Shown: positions 1-10,379, numbered from the stretch's first letter. The stretch: DNA of 64,000 nucleotides from Leptodactylus fallax (GCA_947044405.1 CAMRHE010000457.1:1-64000), one strand, 5' to 3'. Numbers and translations are program-made. Notes: generated from the letters alone by a model not told the origin.

Positions 1-356
1 GCATTGAAATGCAGATTTTGCAGATATTGCTCACAGTTGAAATAGTTTTTGCTTCTTTAATTGTTTCTGCCAACACACTCTAAAATTCGTTTTTGATGAA
101 CCTTTAATAGCGAGGTTTAATGTTTTTGAAGATCAAACGCTTTCTTGGGGATGGGATTCGAACCTGTGCGGGGAAAGATTCCTTCCTTTAAGATTTCATG
201 CTGCTTTGATTGGATTATGGGTCGGGGTAAGAGCAAAGAGGCAAAGATTAAGGACTTTTTTTTTTTTTTTTACACCGGTCTGCATTTTCTCACTCCTAAA
301 GTCAACGTTATTTTGCTTTCTAGAAGGTCAGATCTCCTGCTACATTTAAAAAATTC
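1..356. repeat. Array unit 1, 3' tail of long spacer plus relic block
   Basis: This is the left-truncated end of the inter-cluster spacer, seen complete in later units (for example 3284-3805). It contains no gene. It includes a truncated tRNA relic near 147-177 and a poly-T tract near 257-270. The tract length varies from unit to unit. Confidence 0.8.
147..177 (-). pseudogene. Truncated tRNA-Ser relic (T-arm and variable-arm remnant)
   Basis: On the minus strand this keeps the variable-arm end and a B-box (GGTTCGAATCC) like those of the tRNA-Ser genes, then loses similarity. The 5' half with the A-box and anticodon is gone. The flanking DNA on the right resembles a shortened version of the normal inter-tRNA spacer, so this looks like a deleted tRNA repeat that has become a fixed part of each array unit. 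A relic occurs once per unit. Confidence 0.65.
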
Positions 357-438
357 CGCTGTGAACAGGACTAGAACCTGTGCGGGGAGACCCCATTGGA
401 TTTCAAGTCCAACGCCTTAACCACTCGGCCATCACAGC
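357..438 (-). tRNA. tRNA-Ser(UGA), B-box variant
   Basis: 82-nt serine tRNA with a long variable arm and G73. The anticodon loop CTTGAAA gives UGA, which reads UCA. The T-loop has an A-to-T change, giving a B-box of GGTTCTAGTCC, so polymerase III promoter strength may be reduced. A run of T follows the 3' end on the minus strand. It is the first gene of unit 1. Confidence 0.85.
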
Positions 439-824
439 TCCCACACACGCTTGTTTTTATCATGCGTCTTCTGGAATTTCTAGTTTTAGAGCTGGGGCTT
501 TAATCTAGATTTAGGACTCTAACCTCTGACTGAACTGTGGGCTAGGACTCTTTGAACAACCGGTTTCCTTACGGACAGAGAAGGGTCTGAGCTGAGGTTC
601 CTGAGAGGGAAGTTGGAAATGTCTAATGCTCTACAACACATAGAGTTTCATTCTTTTCAGATATTGTACTGTTTGAATTAGATTATGGGACAGGGCAGAA
701 CCAAATTTTCAAAGATGTTGTAGGGATTTCCTTTTTTGTTACTGTTTTCCATTTTTGCATTTTTCTTAAAGTTCACTAAAGAGTTTTCTGGAGGTTGGGA
801 TCTCTTTATCCGTACAAAATACTT

Positions 825-906
825 CGCTGTGAACAGGATTTGAACCTGTGCGGGGAGACCCCATTGGATTTCAAGTCCAACGCCTTAACCGCTCGGCCAT
901 CACAGC
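825..906 (-). tRNA. tRNA-Ser(UGA)
   Basis: All stems pair; B-box GGTTCAAATCC. The D-loop has C where most copies have T (GAGCGG). The minus strand has TTTT seven nucleotides past the 3' end, a polymerase III terminator. It lies 468 bp from the neighbouring gene. Confidence 0.93.
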
Positions 907-1292
907 TCCCACACGTGCTTGGTTTTCTCAAGCGTCTTCTGGAATTTCTAGTTTTAGAGCTGGGGCTTTAATCTAGATTTAGGACTCTAACTTCTGACTG
1001 AGCTGTGGGCTAGGACTTTTTGAACAACCGGTTGCCTTACGGACAGAGAAGTGTCTGAGCTGAGTTTCCTGAGAAGGAAGCTAGAAATGTCTAATGCTCT
1101 ACAACACATAGAGTTTCATTCTTTTAAGATAGTGTACCGTTTGAATTGGATTCTGGGACAGGGCAGAACCAAATTTTCAAAGATGTTGTAGGGATTTCCT
1201 TTTTTGATACTGTTTTCCACTTTTGCATTTTTCTTAAAGTTCACGAAAGAGTTTTCTGGAGGTTGGAATTTCTTTATCCGTACAAAATACTT

Positions 1293-1374
1293 CGCTGTGA
1301 ACAGGATTTGAACCTGTGCAGGGAGTCCCTATTGGATTTCAAGTCTAACGCCTTAACCACTCGGCCATCACAGC
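1293..1374 (-). tRNA. tRNA-Ser(UGA) with changed variable arm
   Basis: The anticodon is UGA. The anticodon stem has an A-C mismatch (TTAGA against TCCAA). The variable arm reads AGGGACTCCCT instead of GGGGTCTCCCC and still pairs, so the arm carries matched changes on both sides. The terminator is TTTT. Confidence 0.85.
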
Positions 1375-1760
1375 TCCCACAAATGTTTAGTTTTATCAAG
1401 CGTCTTCTGGAATTTCTAGTTTTAGAGCTGGGGCTTTAATCTAGATTTAGGACTCTAACCTCTGACTGAGCTGTGGGCTTGGACTCTTTGAACAACCGGT
1501 TTCCGTATGGACAGAGAAGGGTCTGAGCTGAGGTTCCTGAGAGGGAAGTTGGAAATGTCTAATGCTCTACAACACATTGAGTTTCATTCTTTTCAGATAT
1601 TGTACTGTTTGAATTAGATTATGGGACAGGGCAGAACCAAATTTTCAAAGATGTTGTAGGGATTTCCTTTTTTGTTACTGTTTTCCATTTTTGCATTTTT
1701 CTTAAAGTTCACTAAAGAGTTTTCTGGAGGTTGGGATCTCTTTATCCGTACAAAAGACTT

Positions 1761-1842
1761 CGCTGTGAACATGATTTGAACCTGTGCGAGGAGACCCCAT
1801 TGGATTTCAAGTCCAACGCCTTAACCACTCGGCCATCACAGC
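1761..1842 (-). tRNA. tRNA-Ser(UGA), weakly damaged
   Basis: The anticodon is UGA, with a T-stem mismatch (CATGT in place of CCTGT) and one variable-arm mismatch (CCTC). It is probably a poor or inactive copy. Its 5' flank (TAACAC type) marks the start of the shorter spacer type that precedes CGA genes. Confidence 0.8.
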
Positions 1843-2221
1843 TAACACTTTCGCTGCGTTTTTCTAAAACATCTTCTGGGATTTCTTGTTTAGAGCTTTT
1901 ATCTAGACTTAGAATTCTTTTTGTTGACTGAGCTGCGGTCTAGGGCTCTTTGAACAACAATTTGCCTTACGGACATAGACGAGTCTGATTTGAGGTTCCC
2001 GAGAGTTAAGTTGGAAATGCCTAATCCTCTACAACACATAGAGTGTCATTGTTTTAAGAATGTATTCTGTTTGGATTGGATTATGGGATATTGTAGGACC
2101 AAAGTGCTGCTGATGAAGGGCTTTCCTTTTTTGTGACTGTTTTTCTTGCATTTTTCTTAAAGATAAAGTTCACTTTACAGTTTTCTGAAAGGTGGGATCT
2201 CTTTATCTGTACAAAAGACTC

Positions 2222-2303
2222 CGCTGTGAACAGGATTTGAACCTGTGCGGGAAGACCCCATTGGATTTCGAGTCCAACGCCTTAACCACTCGGCAATCAC
2301 AGG
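2222..2303 (-). pseudogene. tRNA-Ser(CGA) pseudogene
   Basis: The anticodon loop CTCGAAA gives CGA, which reads UCG. The first base is C instead of G, which breaks the 1-72 pair, and position 9 is changed from G to T inside the A-box region. It is the last gene of unit 1, directly abutting the long spacer. Confidence 0.8.
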
Positions 2304-3805
2304 ATATCCGGGTCTGAACGTATCAGGTGTGGTTTGGAAAGTACAGTATAGGGTGCTTGGGGGAAATATGGAGTTGAGCTATCTGTTTCTGGTCCTCTAT
2401 TACAAGGCACACAACTGTTGGAAACGCCTCTGGCTGAAGGTGCTTGGCTGACAGACAGAGACAGGTATGGTCACTTACAGGCCATCCTATCACGTGACTG
2501 GGGTGTGGTTTTCAGGGGTCAACTCACACCATTCACACAGGCTGCAAATTGAGCATAAATTGCACCCCAACTCAGTCCACACACCCCATATACACTCTGC
2601 TGGAACCCCTTACTGGATTCAGAATCGGGAGCAATAGGAATCCCAGACACACAATACTGCATCCAGCAGTCAGATGCAAAAACACACTTCAAAAAGGTAA
2701 TGGGTTCATAGAGCAAACGCAACGTATCCTTAAATTTAACAATTTAATACCTAAAGGGTTCAGTGCTCTATATCTAAAAAGAAAAGGCAAGTAAAAGAGG
2801 ACAAACAAGCAAACAGCTCTAAACAGAACAGGAGAAAAACTGAAAAAATCTGATACTTAGAGTTCTTTGTTTCCAGGAAGCTTGGAGGAGAAATATGGCC
2901 GACATCCAGCTTTGTCAGCTGACTTCCAGAGATGTGACATGTGTTGCTGGAATTTTCAATCTCTTCTGGCTTGTGCTGAGCCACACCTCTGACAAGGATA
3001 CCCTCTCTCTCACTCCCTGAGGTGGTGGATGAACAACTCATCTTCATCTGCAAAAGATGAATGTTCTATCTTGGCCTTGGAGAGCTGTGACTCTGACGTT
3101 TACTCTGATCACGACTTCTCCCCTCCCTCTGCATCCCTGACCAGTTTGGTTAACTACAACTAGTCATAAAGCAATAACATCCTTTTCCTTGGACATCTGT
3201 TTTCGGGCTGCAGGAAGTTAATGGTCTTAACGCTGACCACTCTTCTGACCTTGCTTGTATACACTCATAGCAATGTAGTATACTAATAACACATGCTTAA
3301 AGAATACATTCACTAAGGAGATATATGTAAGGATATATATATGTATTTAAATAATATGACTAAGTAATATTACATACACAAATGGGCTTCTTTCATAGCA
3401 GGTATTATCTTTGGTTCAGGAGAAGGAGCAGGGAAGTAGTCAGTCTCTTGGGGCATTAAAATGCAGATTTTGCAGATATTGTTCACAGTTGAAATAGTTT
3501 TTGCTTCTTTAATTGTTTCTGCCAACACACTCTAAAATTCGTTTTTGATGAAAATTTAATAGCGAGGTTTAATGTTTTTGAAGATCAAACGCTTTCTTGG
3601 GGATGGGATTCGAACCTGTGCGGGGAAAGATTCCTTCCTTTAAGATTTCATGCTGCTTTGATTGGATTATGGGTCGGGGTAAAATCAAAGAGGCAGAGAT
3701 TAAGGACTTTTTTTTTTTTAACACCGGTCTGCATTTTCTCACTCCTAAAGTCAACGTTATTTTGCTTTCTAGAAGGTCAGATCTCCTGCTACATTTAAAA
3801 GTTTC
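2304..3805. repeat. Long inter-cluster spacer of unit 1 with empty ERV site
   Basis: Non-coding array spacer of about 1.5 kb, repeated in each unit. It starts at the tRNA 5' end and runs through AT-rich sequence (ATATATGTAAGG region near 3320-3340) to the next relic block. The empty target of the ERV is ATAC at 3280-3283. Short open frames on both strands are present in every copy but reflect array homogenisation. I do not recognise the family. Confidence 0.75.
3599..3629 (-). pseudogene. Truncated tRNA-Ser relic, unit 2
   Basis: Same B-box-bearing remnant as at 147-177, at the start of unit 2 and about 200 bp before the first full tRNA gene. Confidence 0.6.
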
Positions 3806-3887
3806 CGCTGTGAACAGGACTTGAACCTGTGCGGGGAGACCCCATTGGATTTCAAGTCCAACGCCTTAACCGCTCGGTCATCACAGC
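3806..3887 (-). tRNA. tRNA-Ser(UGA)
   Basis: Anticodon UGA with a good B-box. G10 is changed to A (TGACCGAGCGG A-box), which weakens the first D-stem pair. A run of four A on the plus strand upstream gives a TTTT terminator. Confidence 0.85.
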
Positions 3888-4273
3888 TCCCACACGTGCT
3901 TGGTTTTCTCAAGCGTCTTCTGGAATTTCTAGTTTTAGAGCTGGGGCTTTAATCTAGATTTAGGACTCTAACTTCTGACTGAGCTGTGGGCTAGGATTTT
4001 TTGAACAACCGGTTGCCTTACGGACAGAGAAGTGTCTGAGCTGAGTTTCCTGAGAGGGAAGCTAGAAATGTCTAATGCTCTACAACACATAGAGTTTCAT
4101 TCTTTTAAGATAGTGTACCGTTTGAATTGGATTCTGGGACAGGGCAGAACCAAATTTTCAAAGATGTTGTAGGGATTTCCTTTTTTGATACTGTTTTCCA
4201 CTTTTGCATTTTTCTTAAAGTTCACGAAAGAGTTTTCTGGAGGTTGGAATTTCTTTATCCGTACAAAATACTT

Positions 4274-4355
4274 CGCTGTGAACAGGATTTTAACCTGTGC
4301 AGGGAGTCCCTATGGGATTTCAAGTCTAACGCCTTAACCACTCGGCCATCACAGC
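4274..4355 (-). pseudogene. tRNA-Ser(UGA) pseudogene with broken B-box
   Basis: The B-box is GGTTAAAATCC; the near-invariant C of GGTTC is lost. The anticodon stem has two mismatches. The variable arm shares the AGGGACTCCCT version with the gene at 1293-1374, showing these two copies are close relatives. Confidence 0.85.
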
Positions 4356-4741
4356 TCCCACAAATGTTTATTTTTATCAAGCGTCTTCTGAAATTTCTAG
4401 TTTTAGAGCTGGGGCTTTAATCTAGATTTAGGACTCTAACCTCTGACTGAGCTGTGGGCTTGGACTCTTTGAACAACCGGTTTCCGTATGGACAGAGAAG
4501 GGTCTGAGCTGAGGTTCCTGAGAGGGAAGTTGGAAATGTCTAATGCTCTACAACACATTGAGTTTCATTCTTTTCAGATATTGTACTGTTTGAATTAGAT
4601 TATGGGACAGGGCAGAACCAAATTTTCAAAGATGTTGTAGGGATTTCCTTTTTTGTTACTGTTTTCCATTTTTACATTTTTCTTAAAGTTCACTAAAGAG
4701 TTTTCTGGAGGTTGGGATCTCTTTATCCGTATAAAAGAATT

Positions 4742-4823
4742 CGCTGTGAACAGGATTTGAACCTGTGCAGGGAAACCCCATTGGATTTCAAGTCCAACGC
4801 CTTAACCACTCGGCCATAACAGC
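4742..4823 (-). tRNA. tRNA-Ser(UGA), acceptor-stem mismatch
   Basis: Anticodon UGA. Position 6 is T instead of G, so one acceptor-stem pair is lost. B-box intact; TTTT terminator present. Confidence 0.82.
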
Positions 4824-5209
4824 TCCCACACACGCATGTTTTTATCATGCGTCTTCTGGAATTTCTAGTTTTAGAGCTGCGGCTTTAATCTAGATTTAGG
4901 ACTCTAACCTCTGACTGAACTGTGGGCTAGGACTCTTTGAACAACTGGTTTCCTTACGGACAGAGAAGAGTCTGAGCTGAGGTTCCTGAGAGGGAAGTTG
5001 GAAAAGTCTAAAGCTCTATAACACATAGAGTTTCATTCTTTTCAGATATTGTACTGTTTGAATTAGATTATGGGACAGGGCAGAACCAAATTTTCAAAGA
5101 TGTTGTAGGGATTTCCTTTTTTGTTACTGTTTTCCATTTTTGCATTTTTCTTAAAGTTCACGAAAGAGTTTTCTGGAGGTTGGGATCTCTTTATCCGTAC
5201 AAAATACTT

Positions 5210-5291
5210 CGCTGTGAACAGGATTTGAACCTGTGCGGGGAGACTCCATTGGATTTCAAGTCAAACGCCTTAACCACTCGGCCATCACAGC
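5210..5291 (-). tRNA. tRNA-Ser(UGA), last gene of unit 2
   Basis: Anticodon UGA with one anticodon-stem mismatch (TTTGA against TCCAA). It occupies the position next to the long spacer, which is usually held by a CGA gene, suggesting exchange between the two gene types. Confidence 0.85.
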
Positions 5292-6267
5292 ATATCTGGG
5301 TCTGAACGTATCAGGTGTGGTTTGGAAAGTACAGTATAGGGTGCTTGGGGGAAATATGGAGTTGAGCTATCTGTTTCTGGTCCTCTATTACAAGGCACAC
5401 AACTGTTGGGAAGGCCTCTGTCTGAAGGTGCTTGGCTGACAGACAGAGACAGGTATGGTCACTTACAGGCCATCCTATCACGTGACTGGGGTGTGGTTTT
5501 CAGGTGTCAACTCACACCATTCACACAGGCTGCAAATTGAGCATAAATTGCACCCCAACTCAGTCCACACACCCCATATACACTCTGCTGGAACCCCTTA
5601 CTGGATTCAGAATCGGGAACAATAGGAATCCCAGACACACAATACTGCATCCAGCAGTCAGATGCAAAAACACACTTCAAAAAGGTAATGGGTTCATAGA
5701 GCAAACGCAACGTATCTTTAAATTTAACAATTTAATACCTAAAGGGTTCAGTGCTGTATATCTAAAAAGAAAAGGCAAGTAAAAGAGGACAAACAAGCAA
5801 ACAGCTCTAAACAGAACAGGAGAAAAACAGAAAAAATCTGATACTTAGAGTTCTTTGTTTCCAGGAAGCTTGGAGTAGAAATATGGCCGACATCCAGCTT
5901 TGTCAGCTGACTTCCAGAGATGTGACATGTGTTGCTGGAATTTTCAATCTCTTCTGGCTTGTGCTGAGCCACACCTCTGACAAGGATACCCTCTCTCTCA
6001 CTCCCTGAGGTGGTGGATGAACAACTCATCTTCATCTGCAAAAGATGAATGTTCTATCTTGGCCTTGGAGAGCTGTGTCTCTGAGGTTTACTCTGGTCAC
6101 GACTTCTCCCCTCCCTCTGCATCCCTGACCAGTTTGGTTAACTACAACTAGTCATAAAGCAATAACATCCTTTTCCTTGGACATCTGTTTTTGGGCTGCA
6201 GGAAGTTAATGGTCTTAACGCTGACCACTCTTCTGACCTTGCTTGTATACATTCATCGCAATGTAGT
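5292..6267. repeat. Long spacer of unit 2, left of ERV copy 1
   Basis: The same spacer family as 2304-3283, interrupted by the ERV at the ATAC site. No gene seen. The variant ATTCATCGCAATG just left of the ERV differs from the TCATAGCAATG found in empty units. Confidence 0.75.
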
Positions 6268-6271
6268 ATAC

Positions 6272-6726
6272 TGTAAGGGTGGAAACATAATTTGTATTAT
6301 ATTCTATAACGCAGTATACAGAAGACACAGGGTGAAATGTTCTCCATGCAGACTAAATAGTTTAGAGATAGAATATAGTCTCAGGGTCTGGGAAGAATAT
6401 CAACAGTTCTGCTGTTCTCAGAGATGTACCATTCTCAGGAAAGATAAGGAGAACATTTAGACTAGGTGAAAAGGAAACATCTGGGGTGATGGGAAACTGA
6501 ACAACTTTGTCTGGTAACGGAACTGGAAAACCCATATATGTACATTGGTCACATGACTGTTGTGTAACCAACTTGCCTTTAAAACTTATATGAACTATAC
6601 AATAAACGAAATCATTCTTACTAGACTCCTGTGTGTGTCTGTAGTTTGCTTTCCCGAGCTCGTACCTGTTCTATATTTAATTAGGATTACGGTGACATCC
6701 ATCCCGGGGGAACTTAACCCCTGACA
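6272..6726 (+). repeat. ERV copy 1, 5' LTR
   Basis: Starts TGTAAGGG and ends CCCCTGACA. It holds an AATAAA polyadenylation signal at 6601-6606 and an AT-rich TTTAAAA element near 6578-6584 that could be the core promoter. Confidence 0.9.
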
Positions 6727-6731
6727 GAAAT

Positions 6732-6749
6732 TGGCGCCCAACGTGGGGC
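6732..6749 (+). promoter_or_regulatory. Primer-binding site, tRNA-Lys(CUU)
   Basis: The 18 bases TGGCGCCCAACGTGGGGC are the exact complement of the 3' end of vertebrate tRNA-Lys(CUU) including CCA. The match continues for a few bases further. It lies five bases after the LTR. Confidence 0.9.
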
Positions 6750-7516
6750 TCGAGATCGTCTGATGTGCAGCCGATAGAGTGCCGACCCACTCACCGATCG
6801 CCTTGAGGACGGGACCAGAGGACCTCAGATAGATAAAAACAGTACTGTGAGGTAAGACCTTATCTTGCCAATTAGTATATCTGAGGTTCCTGTGCGTCTA
6901 TTCTCTGTATCGATGAGTGAGGTAAGCTCCTGCATGTTTATATGACATCTCGATGCCAATTAAATAGTTCCGAAGAACCTAAAAGGCACATGTCACCTGT
7001 AAATGATGTGGAAATTGTTTTCTTTGCTTTTTGTCTTACCTGTCTACTGATGTTTGCATGTTACCTGTGTTATAAGATACATGAGGCTGCAAAGAATGGG
7101 GAAAAGTTCTCTGTTCTTAACCCCTAGAGTCTAGAGTTGCGGACAAGGTTCGGAACTGAGAAGCACTGAGTGATTGAAAAGTCCTTGTTTTGGAACACTA
7201 GCCTCCAGCCGTGCCTGGACGGTCAAGGTCGAATGGGACCTGAGTAGTAGCACGAAGGACTTAGTAGAATCCGTGCGAAGAAGTGCGTGCAGTGATTTGG
7301 GAGTGTTTTGGTAAGGGGACACAGGCAGAAAGTTGAGCCTGTGGAAGCCATTAGGCATTGCCCTGAGCACTACTCCTGAGCTTGCACAAGTAGTTCATAG
7401 AAGACAGAAGAGTCTGTCTGGGAGTTCTCACTAAGTAGTCATAAGTGACCCTCTATTGTCTCAAAGGTTGCCCTAGAGGAGTGAGAAGCTCACTGGCTGA
7501 TTAGCTACCAGCCAAG
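6750..7516 (+). other. ERV copy 1 leader region
   Basis: 767-bp untranslated leader with two splice-donor-like sites (GAGGTAAG near 6850 and near 6920). It holds a small open frame described separately. Packaging signals would be expected here but cannot be proven from sequence alone. Confidence 0.6.
6942..7127 (+). CDS. 61-codon leader ORF with one predicted membrane helix
   Basis: The encoded peptide has a polar N-terminus, then a hydrophobic cysteine-rich stretch at about residues 24-42 that is long enough for one membrane helix, then a basic/polar tail. It is kept open in all full ERV copies here, but these are duplicates, so that is weak evidence. It could be a relic of another viral gene or chance. 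I do not recognise a family. Confidence 0.35.
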   Translation: MTSRCQLNSSEEPKRHMSPVNDVEIVFFAFCLTCLLMFACYLCYKIHEAAKNGEKFSVLNP

Positions 7517-7756
7517 ATGGGGATGGGACCCTCTAAGATATGGTACACCCCATGTGAACTAATAGAAATAGGGGAAGGGAAAGAAGTAGCCGCACAGGTA
7601 AAGAAAATTCTGAAAAAGGCAGGAATACACCAGACTGGGTTAGTAGACAGTAGATTTTGGGATCAGTGGAGATTAGACCATGCAGGATTGATTCAAGATA
7701 ATAAGTTGCAAAGAGGCATATACAGTCATATGAAAAAGTTTGGGCACCCCTATTAA
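7517..7756 (+). pseudogene. Truncated gag (matrix start), interrupted by Tc1
   Basis: Starts MGMGPS, which fits an N-myristoylation signal (G2, S6). About 69 codons of matrix-like sequence are followed by the Tc1 insertion at 7721. In the other copies the frame stops after 79 codons, so gag was already dead before Tc1 arrived. Confidence 0.7.
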
Positions 7757-7922
7757 TCTTAATCATTTTTAGTTCTAAATATTTGGGTGTTTGCAACAGC
7801 CATTTCAATTTGATATATCTAATAACTGATGGACACAGTAATATTTCAGGATTGAAATGAGGTTTATTGTACTAACAGAAAATGTGCAATATGCATTAAA
7901 CCAAAATTTGACCGGTGCAAAA
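7723..7922 (+). repeat. Tc1 left terminal inverted repeat
   Basis: Begins CAGTCATATGAAAAAGTTTG and matches the reverse complement of 9171-9370 almost perfectly. The length of about 200 bp puts it with the long-repeat Tc1-like elements. Confidence 0.92.
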
Positions 7923-8120
7923 ATTTGGGTACCCTTATCATTTTATTGATTTGAATACTCCTAACTACTTTTTACTGACTTACTGAAGCACAAAATTGGT
8001 TTTGTAACCTCACTGAGCTTTGAACTTCATAGCCAGGTGTATCCAATAATGAGAAAAGGTATTTAAGGTGGCCAATTGCAAGTTGTTCTCCTATTTGAAT
8101 CTCCTCTGAAGAGTGGCATC

Positions 8121-9142
8121 ATGGGCTCCTCAAAACAACTCTCAAATGATCTGAAAACAAAGATTGTTCAACATAGTTGGTCAGGGGAAGGATACAAAAA
8201 GTTGTCTCAGAGATTTAACCTGTCAGTTTCCACTGTGAAGAACATAGTAAGGAAATGGAAGACCACAGGGACAGTTCTTGTTAAGCCCAGAAGTGGCAGG
8301 CCAAGAAAAATATCAGAAAGGCAGAGAAGAAGAATGGTGAGAAGAGTCAAGGACAATCCACAGACCACCTCCAAAGAGCTGCAGCATCATCTTGCTGCAG
8401 ATGGTGTCACTGTGCATCGGTCAACAATACAGCACACTTTGCACAAGGAGAAGCTGTATGGGAGAGTGATGCGAAAGAAGCCGTTTCTGAAAGCACGCCA
8501 CAAACAGAGTCGCCAGAAGTATGCAAAAGCACATTTGGACAAGCCAGCTTCATTTTGGAAGAAGGTCCTGTGGACTGATGAAACAAAGATTCAGTTGTTT
8601 GGTCATACAAAAAGGAGTTATACATGGCGTCAAAAAAACACAGCATTCCAAGAAAAACACTTGCTACCCACTGTAAAATTTGGTGGAGGTTCCATCATGC
8701 TTTGGGGCTGTGTGGCCAATGCCGGCACCGGGAATCTTGTTAAAGTTGAGGGTCACATGGATTCAACTAAGTATCAGCAGATTCTTGAGAATAATGTACA
8801 AGAATCAGTGACGAATTTGAAGTTACGCCGGAGATGGATATTTCAGCAAGACAATGATCCAAACACAGCTCCAAATCTACTCAGGCATTCATGCAGAGGA
8901 ACAATTACAATGTTCTGGAATAACCATCCCAGTCCCCAGACCTGAATATCATTGAACATCTGTGGGATAATTTGAAGCGGGCTGTCCATTCTTGGCGACC
9001 ATCAAACTTAACTGAACTGGAATTGTTTTGTAAAGAGGAATGGTCAAAAATACCTTCATCCAGGATCCAGGAACTGATTAAAAGCTACAGGAAGCGACTA
9101 GAGGCTGTTATTTTTGCAAAAGGAGGATCTACTAAATATTAA
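8121..9142 (+). pseudogene. Tc1-like transposase, frameshifted
   Basis: The start at 8121 gives the usual MGSSKQLS N-terminus; an upstream in-frame ATG at 8076 is less likely. The N-terminal part shows paired helix-turn-helix DNA-binding motifs with a GRPRK linker (about residues 40-60). The first catalytic Asp is in WTDETK and the second in QQDNDP. The frame ends at 8945. The third acidic residue (the Glu of IIEHLW) lies beyond, in another frame that also has a stop just upstream. Total span about 340 codons, as expected for the family. This copy cannot encode an active enzyme. Confidence 0.92.
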
Positions 9143-9170
9143 TGTCACTTTTCTGTTGAGGTGCCCATAC

Positions 9171-9370
9171 TTTTGCACCGGTCAAATTTTGGTTTAATGC
9201 ATATTGCACATTTTCTGTTAGTACAATAAACCTCATTTCAATCCTGAAATATTACTGTGTCCATCAGTTATTAGATATATCAAATTGAAATGGCTGTTGC
9301 AAACACCCAAATATTTAGAACTAAAAATGATTAAGATTAATAGGGGTGCCCAAACTTTTTCATATGACTG
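9171..9370 (-). repeat. Tc1 right terminal inverted repeat
   Basis: Inverted partner of 7723-7922, ending CATATGACTG before the TA duplication. Confidence 0.92.
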
Positions 9371-9372
9371 TA

Positions 9373-9618
9373 TGCCCTAATAGAAGGAAGCAATAGAATA
9401 GGATAAGGGGTGATAGTTCAGGAAATAATGAATCACCCCCACCTCACTCCGAGAATCAGGCTTGAAGGGAGACATCACCCTTCTCAGTATTATTGTTTAA
9501 TATAACCCATCTTATCTCCCAGTTCTGTATGAAATATTACTTACTTTAACAAAATACTCAGAGAATCTGATATAGTGCAAAGAGAAAAACTGTCCACCAT
9601 CGGTATGATGTTTATTGG

Positions 9619-9655
<37 letters not shown>

Positions 9656-10379
9656 AACCTGTATTTGTAATATTCATTCTGTTCATATCAATGCCAGGAT
9701 TCAACTTTTATGCTTTTTGTAAAATTAAATCCGCTTTCAGGAAATGTCCCCTAAAAAGAAGAAACTAGGATATTGTGATGTTCCACAGGGGTTCAACTTT
9801 TGGTTGGAATCCAGTGAAGAAAATTCTAAAGTCTGTGGGGTTTGGGAAATATTTGAAAATTGTACAAAAATAGTAATATGTAAGTTTGGTGTCAGTATTA
9901 ACTACTATCTGCTTGAATTGTATTCCTGTATTCTGTTGTAGCGCTCTGCAGATGTTCTGCAGGGAATAACCAAAACATTAATTGACTGCCAAGTAGCTCC
10001 AAGGACGTTGTATCTGATGTGATGGGCACGCAGAAAATCACAAGCTGAAGATGATACTGTGTTACCCAGTAATGTTACATGTCAATTATTACAAAGTGAA
10101 ACTTGGCTTTGGGCCTCCGGGGTCCGCAGCCTGTGTATGATGACTATTTATGCCCAAAGGGAAAATATTTTGATAAAAGTGTTAGCCTAAGGTTAAATGG
10201 AAAAGTAAGGTACAATGACAATATATATGTGTATAATATTGTGTAATATATATGTGTAAAATATTCAAGAAAATACTCAAGCATATGAAATTATGTCTTG
10301 TACTATGTTATGTGAATTTATTGTCTTGCCTGTTATCACCTGAAGTAAGGTATCTGCTAAAAGAGAGAAAGGTGAATCA
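9373..10379 (+). other. ERV copy 1, degenerate gag interior
   Basis: No long frame survives. The region has a (TA)n tract at about 9622-9652, a 65-codon frame at 9744-9941 of unknown nature, and AT-rich sequence. Just before 10380 an in-frame stretch leads into capsid-like sequence. Confidence 0.55.

Larger units (their letters stand above)
7723..9370 (+). mobile_element. Tc1/mariner DNA transposon
   Basis: 1648-bp element flanked by TA duplications at 7721-7722 and 9371-9372. The terminal inverted repeats are about 200 bp each and nearly perfect. It carries one damaged transposase gene. The matching site in ERV copies 2 and 3 (GGCATATATGCCC) is empty, which confirms the boundaries. Confidence 0.95.

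Noticed and set aside
1146..1439. Plus-strand frames such as those ending in LDFKSNALTTRPSQL
   Set aside because: These are antisense translations of the tRNA genes and their spacers.
2519..2794. Overlapping open frames of 67 and 81 codons on both strands, repeated in every spacer
   Set aside because: They recur because the spacer DNA is nearly identical between units. Both strands are open at once, there is no recognisable domain, and the copies differ by amino-acid-changing as well as silent changes.
2304..3283. Long spacer as a known transposon
   Set aside because: I see no terminal repeats, target duplication or coding remnant that would support this; left as an unassigned array spacer.
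9744..9941. 65-codon ERV frame as an env or accessory gene
   Set aside because: It has no recognisable motif, lies between gag fragments and is seen only in duplicates of one insertion.
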